This document shows positions 43,269 to 51,472 of a DNA stretch of 64,000 bases, one piece after another. The first letter of the stretch is position 1; every line of letters starts with the position of its first letter. The stretch covers positions 62,001 to 126,000 of the forward strand of contig JBCBTD010000003.1 of NCBI GenBank assembly GCA_039818825.1, in the 5' to 3' direction. The position numbers were made by a program, and so were the translations under genes. Source of the DNA: JBCBTD01 sp039818825. GTDB taxonomy: Bacteria; Pseudomonadota; Alphaproteobacteria; Geminicoccales; Geminicoccaceae. The notes beneath the pieces are model-generated. The model had not been told where the DNA came from, did no database searches, and worked only from the letters and a program-made list of their open reading frames with translations.

Positions 43269-44543
43269 TCAGGCTTCGTGACGGACGAACACCAGGCTGG
43301 AGTTCGTTCCGCCGAAGCCGAACGCGTTGGACATTGCCGCGCGAATGTCACGACGCCGGGCCTCGTGTGGCACGAGGTCCAGATCGCAACCCTCCGACGG
43401 CTCGTCGAGGTTGCGGGTCGGCGGGCAGACGCCGTCGCGCAGCGCGAGGATCGTGTAGATCGCCTCGACCGCGCCGGCAGCACCCAGGAGGTGACCGATC
43501 GCCGACTTGGTCGACGACATCGACAGCCGGTAGGCGCTGTCGCCGAACAATCGCTTCACCGCGCCCAACTCGATCTCGTCGCCCAGCGGCGTCGAGGTAC
43601 CGTGAGCGTTGACGTAGTCGATGTCCGCCGGCGACAGCCCGGCTCGCTGCAGCGACGCCCGCATCGCCCGAAAACCGCCGTCGCCGTCCGGTGCCGGAGC
43701 GGTGATGTGGTAGCCGTCACCGCTCAGCCCGTAGCCGGTCAGTTCCGCATAGATCGTCGCGCCGCGCGCCAACGCCCGCTCGCGGTCTTCCAGAACGACG
43801 ACGCCGGCACCTTCCGCGATGGTGAACCCGTCGCGTTGCTTGTCCCACGGGCGCGATGCCCGCTCCGGCTCGTCGTTGAACGACGTGGTCAGGGCGCGCG
43901 CCGCGGCGAAGCCCGCCACGGCCAGCCGGCTTAGCGCAGCCTCGGCGCCGCCAGCGACCATCACGTCGGCGTCGCCCAGTTGGATCGAGCGCGCCGCGTC
44001 GCCGATGGCGTGGGCGCCCGTCGCACAAGCCGTCACCGCCGAGTGGTTCGGCCCACGGAAGCCGTGGCGGATCGACACCTGGCCGCTCGCCAGGTTGATC
44101 AAGGCGGACGGGATGAAGAACGGGCTGACCCGACGCGGGCCCTTGCCCTCCAAGATCAGCGTCGTCTCGGCGATCTCCGGGAGGCCGCCTATACCCGAAC
44201 CGATCTGCACACCGATCCGCTCGCGGGTCGCGTCGTCGAGTTCACCGTCCAGACCGGCATCGTTCACCGCCTGCTGGGCGGCTGCCATGGCATAGATGAT
44301 GAACAGCGCAACCTTCCGCTGCTCCTTCGGCGCCAGATAAGCGTCGGCATCGAAGCCGCCGTCCTCGTCCTTGCCAGGCACCATGCCGGCGACCTTGGAA
44401 GGCAGATCCGACACGTCGAAACGATCGATCACCCGCAACCCGCTCTGGCCCGAAGCGAGGCGCCGCCAATTGACATCGACCCCGTCGCCGAGCGGCGTGA
44501 CCATGCCCAGGCCCGTGACGACCACGCGCCGCAGTTCGACCAC
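43269..44543 (-). CDS. fabF: beta-ketoacyl-ACP synthase II
   Basis: Condensing enzyme of fatty-acid elongation, 424 residues. The acyl-accepting cysteine is Cys173 in TACATGAHAIG, and the two histidines are in NAHGTSTPLGD and IGHLLGAAGAVE; a late NAFGFGGTN is also conserved. The GTG start with GAGGGAA upstream gives the correct N-terminus (MVELRRVVVTGLGMV). The longer frame upstream reads through acpP in another frame and has no similarity. Order fabD-fabG-acpP-fabF-mltG is the classical cluster. Confidence 0.96.
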   Translation of the reverse strand: MVELRRVVVTGLGMVTPLGDGVDVNWRRLASGQSGLRVIDRFDVSDLPSKVAGMVPGKDEDGGFDADAYLAPKEQRKVALFIIYAMAAAQQAVNDAGLDGELDDATRERIGVQIGSGIGGLPEIAETTLILEGKGPRRVSPFFIPSALINLASGQVSIRHGFRGPNHSAVTACATGAHAIGDAARSIQLGDADVMVAGGAEAALSRLAVAGFAAARALTTSFNDEPERASRPWDKQRDGFTIAEGAGVVVLEDRERALARGATIYAELTGYGLSGDGYHITAPAPDGDGGFRAMRASLQRAGLSPADIDYVNAHGTSTPLGDEIELGAVKRLFGDSAYRLSMSSTKSAIGHLLGAAGAVEAIYTILALRDGVCPPTRNLDEPSEGCDLDLVPHEARRRDIRAAMSNAFGFGGTNSSLVFVRHEA

Positions 44544-44554
44544 GTCGGTTTCCC

Positions 44555-44791
44555 TCAAGCAGCGTGTTCTTTGATGAACTCGATGGCGTCCTTCACCGTC
44601 GAGATCCGCTCCGCCGCGTCGTCGGGAATCTCGCAGCCGAACTCTTCCTCGAAGGCCATCACCAGTTCGACCGTGTCGAGGCTGTCCGCCCCCAGGTCGT
44701 CGACGAAGCTGGCGCTCTCCGTCACCTTGTCCTCGTCGACGCCCAGGTGCTCGACGACGATCTTCTTCACGCGCTCGGCGATGTCGCTCAT
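44555..44791 (-). CDS. acpP: acyl carrier protein
   Basis: Acyl carrier protein of 78 residues carrying growing fatty acids on phosphopantetheine. Ser37 in GADSLDTVEL is the attachment site. The sequence is acidic and helix-rich, as expected. AAGGA lies seven bases before the ATG. A 142-bp space separates it from fabG upstream, enough for its own promoter, in keeping with its need for high expression. Confidence 0.97.
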   Translation of the reverse strand: MSDIAERVKKIVVEHLGVDEDKVTESASFVDDLGADSLDTVELVMAFEEEFGCEIPDDAAERISTVKDAIEFIKEHAA

Positions 44792-44933
44792 GGAAAGTTC
44801 CTTCGTTCGGGTGCACGGAGACCGTGGTTGGAGTGATGGCGTCGGCCGCCAGAGTTGGTCACCGCGAGGCCCACCGGGGTCGTAGCACACGGTTTCCCGC
44901 ACTGCCTAGCGGATCGCACGACGACGACAAGGC

Positions 44934-45668
44934 TCACGGCATCGCCATACCGCCGTTGACGTGCAAGGTCTGGCCCGTGACGTAGGATGCTTCTTCGCTC
45001 GCAAGAAAGACCGCCATCGCGGCGACGTCCTCGACCGTACCCATCCGTCCGGCGGGGATCGCCTGCAACAGCTTCTCCCGCTGGGCGTCGCCAAGGCCAT
45101 CCGTCATCGGCGTGGCGATGAAGCCTGGCGCGATGCAGTTGACGGTGATCCCACGGCTGGCGACCTCTTGGGCCAGCGATTTGCTCATGCCGATGAGTGC
45201 CGCCTTCGACGCCGCGTAGTTCGACTGGCCGGCATTGCCGGTGACGCCGACGATCGACGTTACGTTCAAAATGCGACCGAAGCGGCGTTTCATCATGCCT
45301 CGCAGCGCCGCCTTGGACAGGCGAAACGCCGCCAACAGGTTCGTTTCCAGCACCGTCGTCCAGTCTTCGTCCTTGAGCCGAAGCGCGAGGTTGTCGCGCG
45401 TGAGACCCGCGTTGTTGACGACGACGTCTAGCGAACCTGCCGCCTCGGCATTCTTGACGAGATCATCGGCGATCGCAGCGTCCGCAAGGTCGGCGGTGAC
45501 ACCCGTCACGCGCTCGCCGAGCGAGGCGACCAGGTCGTCGAGCGGTTCTTGCCGACGGCCGGTCACGATGACCTGGGCGCCTCGTGCATGGAACGCCTTG
45601 GCGATCGCCCCGCCGATGCCGCCGGTAGCACCGGTGACGAGCGCGGTTCGTCCGCTCAGATCGAACAT
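44934..45668 (-). CDS. fabG: 3-oxoacyl-ACP reductase FabG
   Basis: NADPH-dependent ketoreductase of fatty-acid synthesis, 244 residues. TGATGGIG (12-19), NNAG (85-88) and catalytic Ser138, Tyr151 and Lys155 (NYAASKAAL) are intact. The C-terminus ends GGMAMP, a FabG hallmark. AGGAG precedes the ATG by nine bases. It lies 25 bp after fabD. Unlike the SDR at 14083, this one is a true FabG by motif and context. Confidence 0.96.
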   Translation of the reverse strand: MFDLSGRTALVTGATGGIGGAIAKAFHARGAQVIVTGRRQEPLDDLVASLGERVTGVTADLADAAIADDLVKNAEAAGSLDVVVNNAGLTRDNLALRLKDEDWTTVLETNLLAAFRLSKAALRGMMKRRFGRILNVTSIVGVTGNAGQSNYAASKAALIGMSKSLAQEVASRGITVNCIAPGFIATPMTDGLGDAQREKLLQAIPAGRMGTVEDVAAMAVFLASEEASYVTGQTLHVNGGMAMP

Positions 45669-45693
45669 CGGCCGGAACTCCTGCTCAACGCGC

Positions 45694-46641
45694 TCAGCCC
45701 TGTAGTGCGGCAGCGAAGTCGCGGACGTCGTCCATCGACTGCAACGACACCACCCGAGCGCCGGGCACGCCCCGCTTCGCCATCGCCGCCAGCACCTTGC
45801 CAGCCCCGGCCTCGACGACCTCACCAACGCCGGCGGCGGCCATGTACGCCATCGTCTCGCGCCAGCGCACGCGCGCGCACACTTGGTCGACGAGGCCGGC
45901 CTGAACCGCTGCGACGGTCTTCACCGGAGCGGCGCTGACGTTCGCAACCAGGGGAACGGTCGGGTCGACCAGCTGGACCGCGGCAAGGGCTTCGGCCATC
46001 CGCTCGGCGGCCGGCCGCATCAGCTCACAATGGAAGGGCGCGCTCACTGCAAGTTCGACGACACGTTTGGCGCCTGCGGCTTTTGCCAGCGCTCCCGCCC
46101 TGGCGACGGCGGCGGCGCTACCGCTGATCACCACCTGGCCCTCGGCGTTGTCGTTGGCGATGGCGACGACGCCTTCTGTGGACGCCTCGGCGACGACCGA
46201 TTCGAGTGCTTCGACGGCGACGCCGAGCACCGCCGCCATGGCACCGTCGGCGGGCCCGACCGCCGCCTGCATCGCCTCGCCGCGCAGCCGCAGGAGCCTC
46301 GCCGCCGTCGCGACGTCGAAAGTCCCGGCTGCGGTCAAGGCGCTGTACTCGCCGAGAGAATGGCCAGCCACCACGTCTGCGAGGGCCGTAAGCGGCCGCC
46401 CCGTCTCGGCTTCGAGCGTGCGGACGGCGGCAATGGAAACGGCCATCAACGCCGGCTGCGCATTGGCCGTCAGGGTCAAGCTCTCAGCCGGTCCGTCACG
46501 CATCAATCGCGACAGAGGCTCGCCAAGCGCCTCGTCGACGGCCGCGAACACCTCGCGGGCGGCAGCACTCTCGGCGGCCAAAGAGCTACCCATCCCAACG
46601 GCTTGAGACCCCTGGCCGGGGAAGACGAATGCGCGTGACAT
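45694..46641 (-). CDS. fabD: malonyl-CoA:ACP transacylase
   Basis: Transacylase of 315 residues that loads malonate on ACP. The nucleophile is Ser95 in GHSLGEYSAL, with the catalytic His in APFHCELMRP near residue 200 and FPGQGSQ at the N-terminus. First gene of the fatty-acid cluster; its promoter should lie in the 219-bp gap it shares with the divergent rpsF operon. Confidence 0.95.
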   Translation of the reverse strand: MSRAFVFPGQGSQAVGMGSSLAAESAAAREVFAAVDEALGEPLSRLMRDGPAESLTLTANAQPALMAVSIAAVRTLEAETGRPLTALADVVAGHSLGEYSALTAAGTFDVATAARLLRLRGEAMQAAVGPADGAMAAVLGVAVEALESVVAEASTEGVVAIANDNAEGQVVISGSAAAVARAGALAKAAGAKRVVELAVSAPFHCELMRPAAERMAEALAAVQLVDPTVPLVANVSAAPVKTVAAVQAGLVDQVCARVRWRETMAYMAAAGVGEVVEAGAGKVLAAMAKRGVPGARVVSLQSMDDVRDFAAALQG

Positions 46642-46727
46642 TGGCGGCTGACGGGTTCCGGATCGCAACTTCGAAAGGCGGCTTTGGCGCGCTTGTCTGA
46701 AAGCGACACCAGAGGCTGTCAAGGCGC

Positions 46728-46755
46728 TTGCAGTCGAGATCGGCTCGGCTATAGT
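46728..46755 (+). promoter_or_regulatory. candidate sigma70 promoter of the rpsF operon
   Basis: TTGCAG (46728-46733) and TATAGT (46750-46755) are 16 bases apart, a reasonable match to the alphaproteobacterial housekeeping pattern. A transcript from here would have a leader of about 100 bases before rpsF, long enough to carry control by S6:S18, but no known leader motif was recognised. Confidence 0.5.
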
Positions 46756-46860
46756 CCGGCGCCCAACGCGGACGCCCCGCGACCCATTCGCGTGCGCGAT
46801 CGAGCGCCACCGCGCCAGGATCGCCCGAGCCGCTCAACCTTCGAGAGTGAACCGAGCCGG

Positions 46861-47220
46861 ATGCCGCTCTACGAACACACCTTCATCGCGCGTCAGGATC
46901 TGTCGGCCCAGCAGGCGCAAGCCTTGGGCGAGACCTTCACCCAACTCGTCAGCGATCAGGGCGGCGCGGTCGGCCGCACCGAGTACTGGGGCCTGCGCAA
47001 TCTGACCTATCGCGTGAACAAGAACCGAAAAGGTCACTACGTGCACATGAACATCGACGCGGCGGCTGCGGTCATCGACGAATTGGAGCGGACGCAGCGG
47101 ATCAACGAAGACGTGTTGCGTTATCTGACGGTCAAAGTCGACGCCCACCAAGACGGGCCGTCGATCGTCATGCAGGCGAAATCGTCGCGCGACGAGCGGC
47201 AACGCCGTGACCGCCCCTGA
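46861..47220 (+). CDS. rpsF: 30S ribosomal protein S6
   Basis: Ribosomal protein S6, 119 residues, of the small-subunit platform, binding with S18. The N-terminus PLYEHTFIARQDLS and the core YWGLRNLTYRVNKNRKGHY are family-typical. The tail is short, basic and rich in Arg/Asp. First gene of the rpsF-rpsR-rplI operon, 43 bp before rpsR. Confidence 0.96.
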   Translation: MPLYEHTFIARQDLSAQQAQALGETFTQLVSDQGGAVGRTEYWGLRNLTYRVNKNRKGHYVHMNIDAAAAVIDELERTQRINEDVLRYLTVKVDAHQDGPSIVMQAKSSRDERQRRDRP

Positions 47221-47263
47221 TCGCCAGCGCCGACCAGCCCCACGCTCTGCCGAGTAGTCCGCC

Positions 47264-47596
47264 ATGTCCGAACCCACGACCCGCCCCACAGCAGCGCCGG
47301 CACGTAGCGATCGGCCCGACCGTCCGGACCGCCCCGACAGGGGCGATCGGCGCGAGCCGCCGAACATCACCATCCGTCGGCCGTTCTTCCGGCGGCGCAA
47401 GGCGAGCCCCTTCGCGCATCCCGACGCGCCGACGATCGATTACAAAGACGTGAAACTGTTACAGCGTTTCATCTCGGAGCGCGGCAAGATCGTGCCGCGG
47501 CGGATCACGGCGGTGACCGCGAAAGAGCAGCGAGCGCTTTCGCGGGCAATCAAGCGCGCTCGGCACTTGGCGCTGCTGCCGTACGTGGCGCGCTGA
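47264..47596 (+). CDS. rpsR: 30S ribosomal protein S18 with extended N-terminus
   Basis: Ribosomal protein S18, 110 residues. The conserved core (IDYKDVKLLQRFISERGKIVPRRI and KEQRALSRAIKRARHLALLPY) is complete. The first 35 residues are an addition beyond the usual 75-80-residue protein, with a charged repeat of the form RPDRPDRPDRGDRRE. The start is the first ATG that keeps this repeat; a start just before the core has no obvious ribosome site, so the extension is probably real. Confidence 0.94.
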   Translation: MSEPTTRPTAAPARSDRPDRPDRPDRGDRREPPNITIRRPFFRRRKASPFAHPDAPTIDYKDVKLLQRFISERGKIVPRRITAVTAKEQRALSRAIKRARHLALLPYVAR

Positions 47597-47652
47597 GCCA
47601 TCTTTGACCATCGGCCGTCGGCAGGCGTAGGCCGGCCGACGCGGAGACGACG

Positions 47653-48222
47653 ATGAACGTGATCCTCTTGGAACGGATCGACAAGCTCGGGCAGATGGGC
47701 GAGGTCGTGCGGGTGCGTGCCGGGCACGCCCGGAACTTCCTGATTCCGCAAGGCAAAGCCGTCCGGGCGACCAAGGCCACCGTTGAGGGCTTCGAGCAGC
47801 GGCGTGCCGAACTCGAAGCGCAGAATTTGACGCGGCGCAGTGATGCCGAAGGCCTGAAGATGATGATCGAGGGCCGCAGTGTGGTAATTCTTCGCCAAGC
47901 CAGCGAGATGAAGCAGCTTTACGGGTCGGTGTCGGCGCGTGACATCGCCGAGGCGTTCGCAGCCGAAGGCGTCACCTTCGATCGCCGCCAAGTGCGGATC
48001 GACACGCCCATCAAGACGCTCGGCATCGCCTCGGTGCGGGTGGCGCTACACCCAGAGGTCGACGTCACTTTGGAAGTGAACGTCGCCCGGTCCATCGAAG
48101 AGGCCGACATCCAGGCGGGACGTGCCGAGGCCGTCGTCGAAGACGACGGCACCGAGCCCGACGACCTCGCGGACTCGCCCGATGCGGACGGTCGCGAGTT
48201 CATGGACGCCGAACCCAACTGA
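47653..48222 (+). CDS. rplI: 50S ribosomal protein L9
   Basis: Ribosomal protein L9, 189 residues. The N-terminal domain (MNVILLERIDKLGQMGEVV, HARNFLIPQGKAV) binds 23S rRNA; the long helix and C-terminal domain follow. About 40 acidic C-terminal residues (from the EADIQAGR segment) exceed the E. coli protein, a feature common in alphaproteobacterial L9. It ends the ribosomal operon; phaR follows after 84 bp. Confidence 0.96.
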   Translation: MNVILLERIDKLGQMGEVVRVRAGHARNFLIPQGKAVRATKATVEGFEQRRAELEAQNLTRRSDAEGLKMMIEGRSVVILRQASEMKQLYGSVSARDIAEAFAAEGVTFDRRQVRIDTPIKTLGIASVRVALHPEVDVTLEVNVARSIEEADIQAGRAEAVVEDDGTEPDDLADSPDADGREFMDAEPN

Positions 48223-48306
48223 CACGCGGGTAGCGACAACGCCCGTTTGGTGCTAGCCAAAACTGACGTCGGCGATGGCCGACGCGTCAACTAGGAACGC
48301 GCGACG

Positions 48307-48948
48307 ATGGCACCGACAACGCCCTCAACGACCAACACGACTCCGGTCCAGCCGCCTATCGTCGTCAAGAAGTATGCCAATCGGCGGCTCTACAACACGA
48401 GCTCGAGCAGCTACGTCACGCTCGAAGAGCTTGCGCAACTGCTTCGCGACGGCCGCGATTTCGTCGTCTTCGATGCCAAATCGGGCGAAGAAATCACGCG
48501 GTCGGTCCTCACGCAGATCATCCTGGAAGAGGACAGCAAAGGCCGCAACCTCTTGCCTGTCGGCTTCTTGCGCCGTCTCATCGGCTACTACGATGACGGG
48601 CCTCAGGCGTTCTTGCCTCGGTATCTGGAAATGAGTATGGAGCACTTCATCCAGAACCAAGAGCAGATGCAGCGCTACTTCGAAGGGACGATGGGACGGT
48701 TCTTCCCAGTCAACCCGCTCAATGACATGACCCGACAGAACATGGCGTTCCTGCAGCAAGCAGCAGCGATGTTCCGTCCGTTTCCGTCGGGCAAAGAGGG
48801 CAAGGAAGCCAGCGACGTCGTCGACGAGCGCGAACAGGAAATCGCCGACCTCCGCGGTCAGGTCGAAGCTCTGCAAGCCGAGATCGACTCACTCAATGGC
48901 AACGTCGGTGCCGCCAATGCTTCTGCCGGCGGGCGTCGCTCTTCGTGA
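48307..48948 (+). CDS. phaR: polyhydroxyalkanoate synthesis repressor PhaR
   Basis: Regulator of 213 residues that binds PHA and DNA and represses phasin and synthesis genes. The N-terminal PHB/PHA accumulation regulator domain is clear: VVKKYANRRLYNTSSSSYVT, then LAQLLRDGRDFVVFDAKSGE and ITRSVLTQIILEE. The C-terminus has an amphipathic, heptad-like stretch (EREQEIADLRGQVEALQAEI). It is downstream of rplI and convergent with the LdtR-like gene. Likely targets in this window include the dyad cluster before phaA. Confidence 0.93.
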   Translation: MAPTTPSTTNTTPVQPPIVVKKYANRRLYNTSSSSYVTLEELAQLLRDGRDFVVFDAKSGEEITRSVLTQIILEEDSKGRNLLPVGFLRRLIGYYDDGPQAFLPRYLEMSMEHFIQNQEQMQRYFEGTMGRFFPVNPLNDMTRQNMAFLQQAAAMFRPFPSGKEGKEASDVVDEREQEIADLRGQVEALQAEIDSLNGNVGAANASAGGRRSS

Positions 48949-48966
48949 GTTCCCGCGCCCAGCCGT

Positions 48967-49443
48967 TCAGCGCATGTAGCTTATATAACTGCTCCAGTAG
49001 CGCTCGATCGCGACCAAGGACTGATTGATCGTCTGAAGCTGATCGCCGGTGACCACGCCGCCCGCCAAGTCATCGGCATTGCGCTGATACAGCTGGTCGA
49101 TCTTCTGAGTCAGATCCAGCCCCTTCTCCGAAAGACGTACGCGTGTCATGCGGCGATCGTGCGGCGAGCGTTCTTGTTGTAGGTAGCCGTTCTCGACCAG
49201 CTTCTTGACGTTGTAAGAGACGTTCGACCCAAGGTAGTAGCCGCGGGCGGTGAGTTCGCCGACGGTCAGCTGCTCCTCGTTGATGTTGAACAAGATCAGC
49301 GTTTGCACGTTGTTGATGTCTTCGATACCGAGCCGATCGAGTTCGGTTTTGATCACATCGAGAAAGCGGCGGTGCAGCCGCTCGATGAGTCGGATCGTGT
49401 CCAGATAGTTCTGCTTCACGCCATCACCGATATTTATCACCAT
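48967..49443 (-). CDS. MarR-type regulator, LdtR-like
   Basis: Winged-helix regulator of about 158 residues. The HTH and wing are in QLTVGELTARGYYLGSNVSYNVKKLVENGYLQQERSPHDRRM, the normal MarR layout, flanked by dimerisation helices (YLDTIRLIERLHRRFLDVIK). It resembles LdtR, which controls L,D-transpeptidase genes in alphaproteobacteria. The preferred start is ATG at 49443; another 12 codons upstream is possible. Base composition is less GC-rich than the neighbours, notably around 49280-49520. It lies 35 bp after mmsB on the same strand but its role need not be linked. Confidence 0.85.
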   Translation of the reverse strand: MVINIGDGVKQNYLDTIRLIERLHRRFLDVIKTELDRLGIEDINNVQTLILFNINEEQLTVGELTARGYYLGSNVSYNVKKLVENGYLQQERSPHDRRMTRVRLSEKGLDLTQKIDQLYQRNADDLAGGVVTGDQLQTINQSLVAIERYWSSYISYMR

Positions 49444-49478
49444 TACGCCGAAGAAAGAGCAGATAGGGGCCGCTCGCA

Positions 49479-50378
49479 TCAGGACGACGTAATGTTCCCT
49501 TCTATCATCTTGATGATGTACGAAAAGTCCTTTTTTCCATGGCCGGTTGCACGAAGCAGCTCGTAGAGTGCCGTAGCTGAGGCGCCGAGTGGGCTGCACG
49601 TGCCGCTCTCCAGCGCCGAACTCATGGCCAATTTGAGGTCCTTCAGCATCATCTCGGCTGTAAACCCTGGCGCGTACTCGCGATTGGCCGGCGACGTCGG
49701 GACCGGCCCCGGCACCGGGCAGTACGTCGTCAACGACCAACACTGCCCGGAGCTGGTCGACGCGACGTCGAACAGGCGTTGCCGCTCCAGCCCGAGTGCG
49801 TCAGCGAGCACGAAGGCCTCGGCAACCGCCGTCATCGAAATCCCGAGGATCAGGTTGTTGCAGATCTTCGCCGCCTGGCCGGTTCCGGGACCGCCGGTGT
49901 GCACCACCGTCTTTCCCATCGCTGCCAACACCGGTCGGGCCCTGGCCACTGCGTCGTCCTGACCACCGACCATGAACGTCAGACTCGCCGCTGCGGCCCC
50001 GGTCACGCCGCCCGACACCGGGGCGTCGGCCATGGCCAGGCCGCGCACCGCGGCGCATTCGTTGACGGCGCGCGCGGTGGCGACGTCGATCGTCGAAGCA
50101 TCGATCAACAGCGCGCCTGCCGGCGCCCGCTCGATGAGCCCGCCAGCCCCCTCGTAGACGGCGCGCACCGCGGCCCCGGCCGGCAACATGGTGATGATGG
50201 TCGTCGCGCTCGCGGCCGCGTCGCCTGGACTAGACGCCGCCCGGGCGCCGCCGGCAACTGCGCGGGCCAACGCGGCAGCATCGAGATCGAACGCCACCAC
50301 ACGATGGCCGACCTTCAGCAGGTTGGCGGCCATTGGCCCACCCATGTTGCCCAATCCGACGAACGCCACCTCCGTCAT
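49479..50378 (-). CDS. mmsB: 3-hydroxyisobutyrate dehydrogenase
   Basis: NAD-dependent dehydrogenase of valine degradation, 299 residues, oxidising 3-hydroxyisobutyrate to methylmalonate semialdehyde. The Rossmann motif is FVGLGNMGGPMAANL near the N-terminus, APVSGGVTGA is the substrate-binding signature, and the catalytic lysine is in GQAAKICNN. A C-terminal GKKDFSYIIKM is also characteristic. It follows the HIBCH gene by 22 bases. The next pathway enzyme (mmsA) is not in the window. Confidence 0.92.
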   Translation of the reverse strand: MTEVAFVGLGNMGGPMAANLLKVGHRVVAFDLDAAALARAVAGGARAASSPGDAAASATTIITMLPAGAAVRAVYEGAGGLIERAPAGALLIDASTIDVATARAVNECAAVRGLAMADAPVSGGVTGAAAASLTFMVGGQDDAVARARPVLAAMGKTVVHTGGPGTGQAAKICNNLILGISMTAVAEAFVLADALGLERQRLFDVASTSSGQCWSLTTYCPVPGPVPTSPANREYAPGFTAEMMLKDLKLAMSSALESGTCSPLGASATALYELLRATGHGKKDFSYIIKMIEGNITSS

Positions 50379-50400
50379 CGCCTTCACTCTCCCTTGGCGG

Positions 50401-51471
50401 TTACGCCGGCACCCAGTCGAGCGGCAGATCGCCACCGTCGAGCGGAGCGAAATGGGCGTCGATGGAGGCATCGTCGACCGCCTCCAAGGCCGCCGGTCGC
50501 CAGCGCGGCTGGTTGTCCCGGTCGACCAACAACGCCCGCACGCCCTCGAAAAAGTCTCGGCCGGCAAGAACCCGCCGAACCATGCGGTACTCGAGGCGCA
50601 TACAGTCCTCGAAGTCCAGCTCACGGCCGCGGGCCAGTTGGGCAAACGCCAGCTTGACGCTGGTCGGCGAGCGGCTGAGCACCGCTGTCCACTGCTCCCG
50701 CCCCCAGCCCGAAGGCTCGACCGCTGCCGCCGCCGCCACCTCGTCGAGGCCCGGCTGCGTGAACACCGCGGCGATCGCATCCCGGTGCCGCTCGATTTCG
50801 CTGACGCCTTCCACACTCCCAGCCAGCCCCGCCACGACCTCGTCGACCTCGGCAGCGTTCCGCACCCGACCGAGCTCACCAATCAGCGTGCCGGCGGCGG
50901 CAGCGGGGATGAAATGCGTCGCCACCCCGGCCGCCAGGCTGTCGACCGGGCCGAGCCGCGTGCCAGCCAACGCCAGCCACTGCCCGACGCCATCGGCCAT
51001 GCGGCTCAACACGAAGGTGCCGCCGACATCGGGGAACATGCCGATCAGCGTCTCCGGCATGGCAAACGCCGTTCGCTCGGTGGCGATCCGGTGGCTACCG
51101 TGCACCGAGATGCCCACTCCACCGCCCATCGTGACCCCGTCGAGCAGCGCCACATAGGGTTTCGGGAACCGTTTGATCCGCCAGTTCATCCGGTACTCGT
51201 CGAAGAAGAACGGCGCTGCCGCGTCGACACCTTGGCGCTGCGCCAACCGGCAGACCTCGTGAACGTCGCCGCCGGCGCAGAACGCGCGCTCGCCTTCGCC
51301 AGTAACCATCACGGCAACCACCTCGGGATCGTCCTTCCAGGTGGCCAACGCCTGGCTCACGGCAAGGATCATCCCATGCGTCAGGGCGTTGAGCGCCTTT
51401 GGCCGCTGCAAATGGATGTGGCCAAGCGCGCCCTCGCGGCGGATCTGCACCTCGGCGTCGGCGGTTCCCAC
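50401..51471 (-). CDS. 3-hydroxyisobutyryl-CoA hydrolase (HIBCH type)
   Basis: Crotonase-fold hydrolase of 356 residues that releases free 3-hydroxyisobutyrate. Family features are EGERAFCAGGDVHEV, DGVTMGGGVGISVHG, and AMPETLIGMFPDVGGTFVLSR with the catalytic Glu/Asp. It is longer than plain enoyl-CoA hydratases, as HIBCH should be. The GTG start lies just after the acyl-CoA dehydrogenase stop. Gene order ACAD-HIBCH-mmsB confirms valine catabolism. Confidence 0.9.
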   Translation of the reverse strand: MGTADAEVQIRREGALGHIHLQRPKALNALTHGMILAVSQALATWKDDPEVVAVMVTGEGERAFCAGGDVHEVCRLAQRQGVDAAAPFFFDEYRMNWRIKRFPKPYVALLDGVTMGGGVGISVHGSHRIATERTAFAMPETLIGMFPDVGGTFVLSRMADGVGQWLALAGTRLGPVDSLAAGVATHFIPAAAAGTLIGELGRVRNAAEVDEVVAGLAGSVEGVSEIERHRDAIAAVFTQPGLDEVAAAAAVEPSGWGREQWTAVLSRSPTSVKLAFAQLARGRELDFEDCMRLEYRMVRRVLAGRDFFEGVRALLVDRDNQPRWRPAALEAVDDASIDAHFAPLDGGDLPLDWVPA

Positions 51472-51472
51472 C

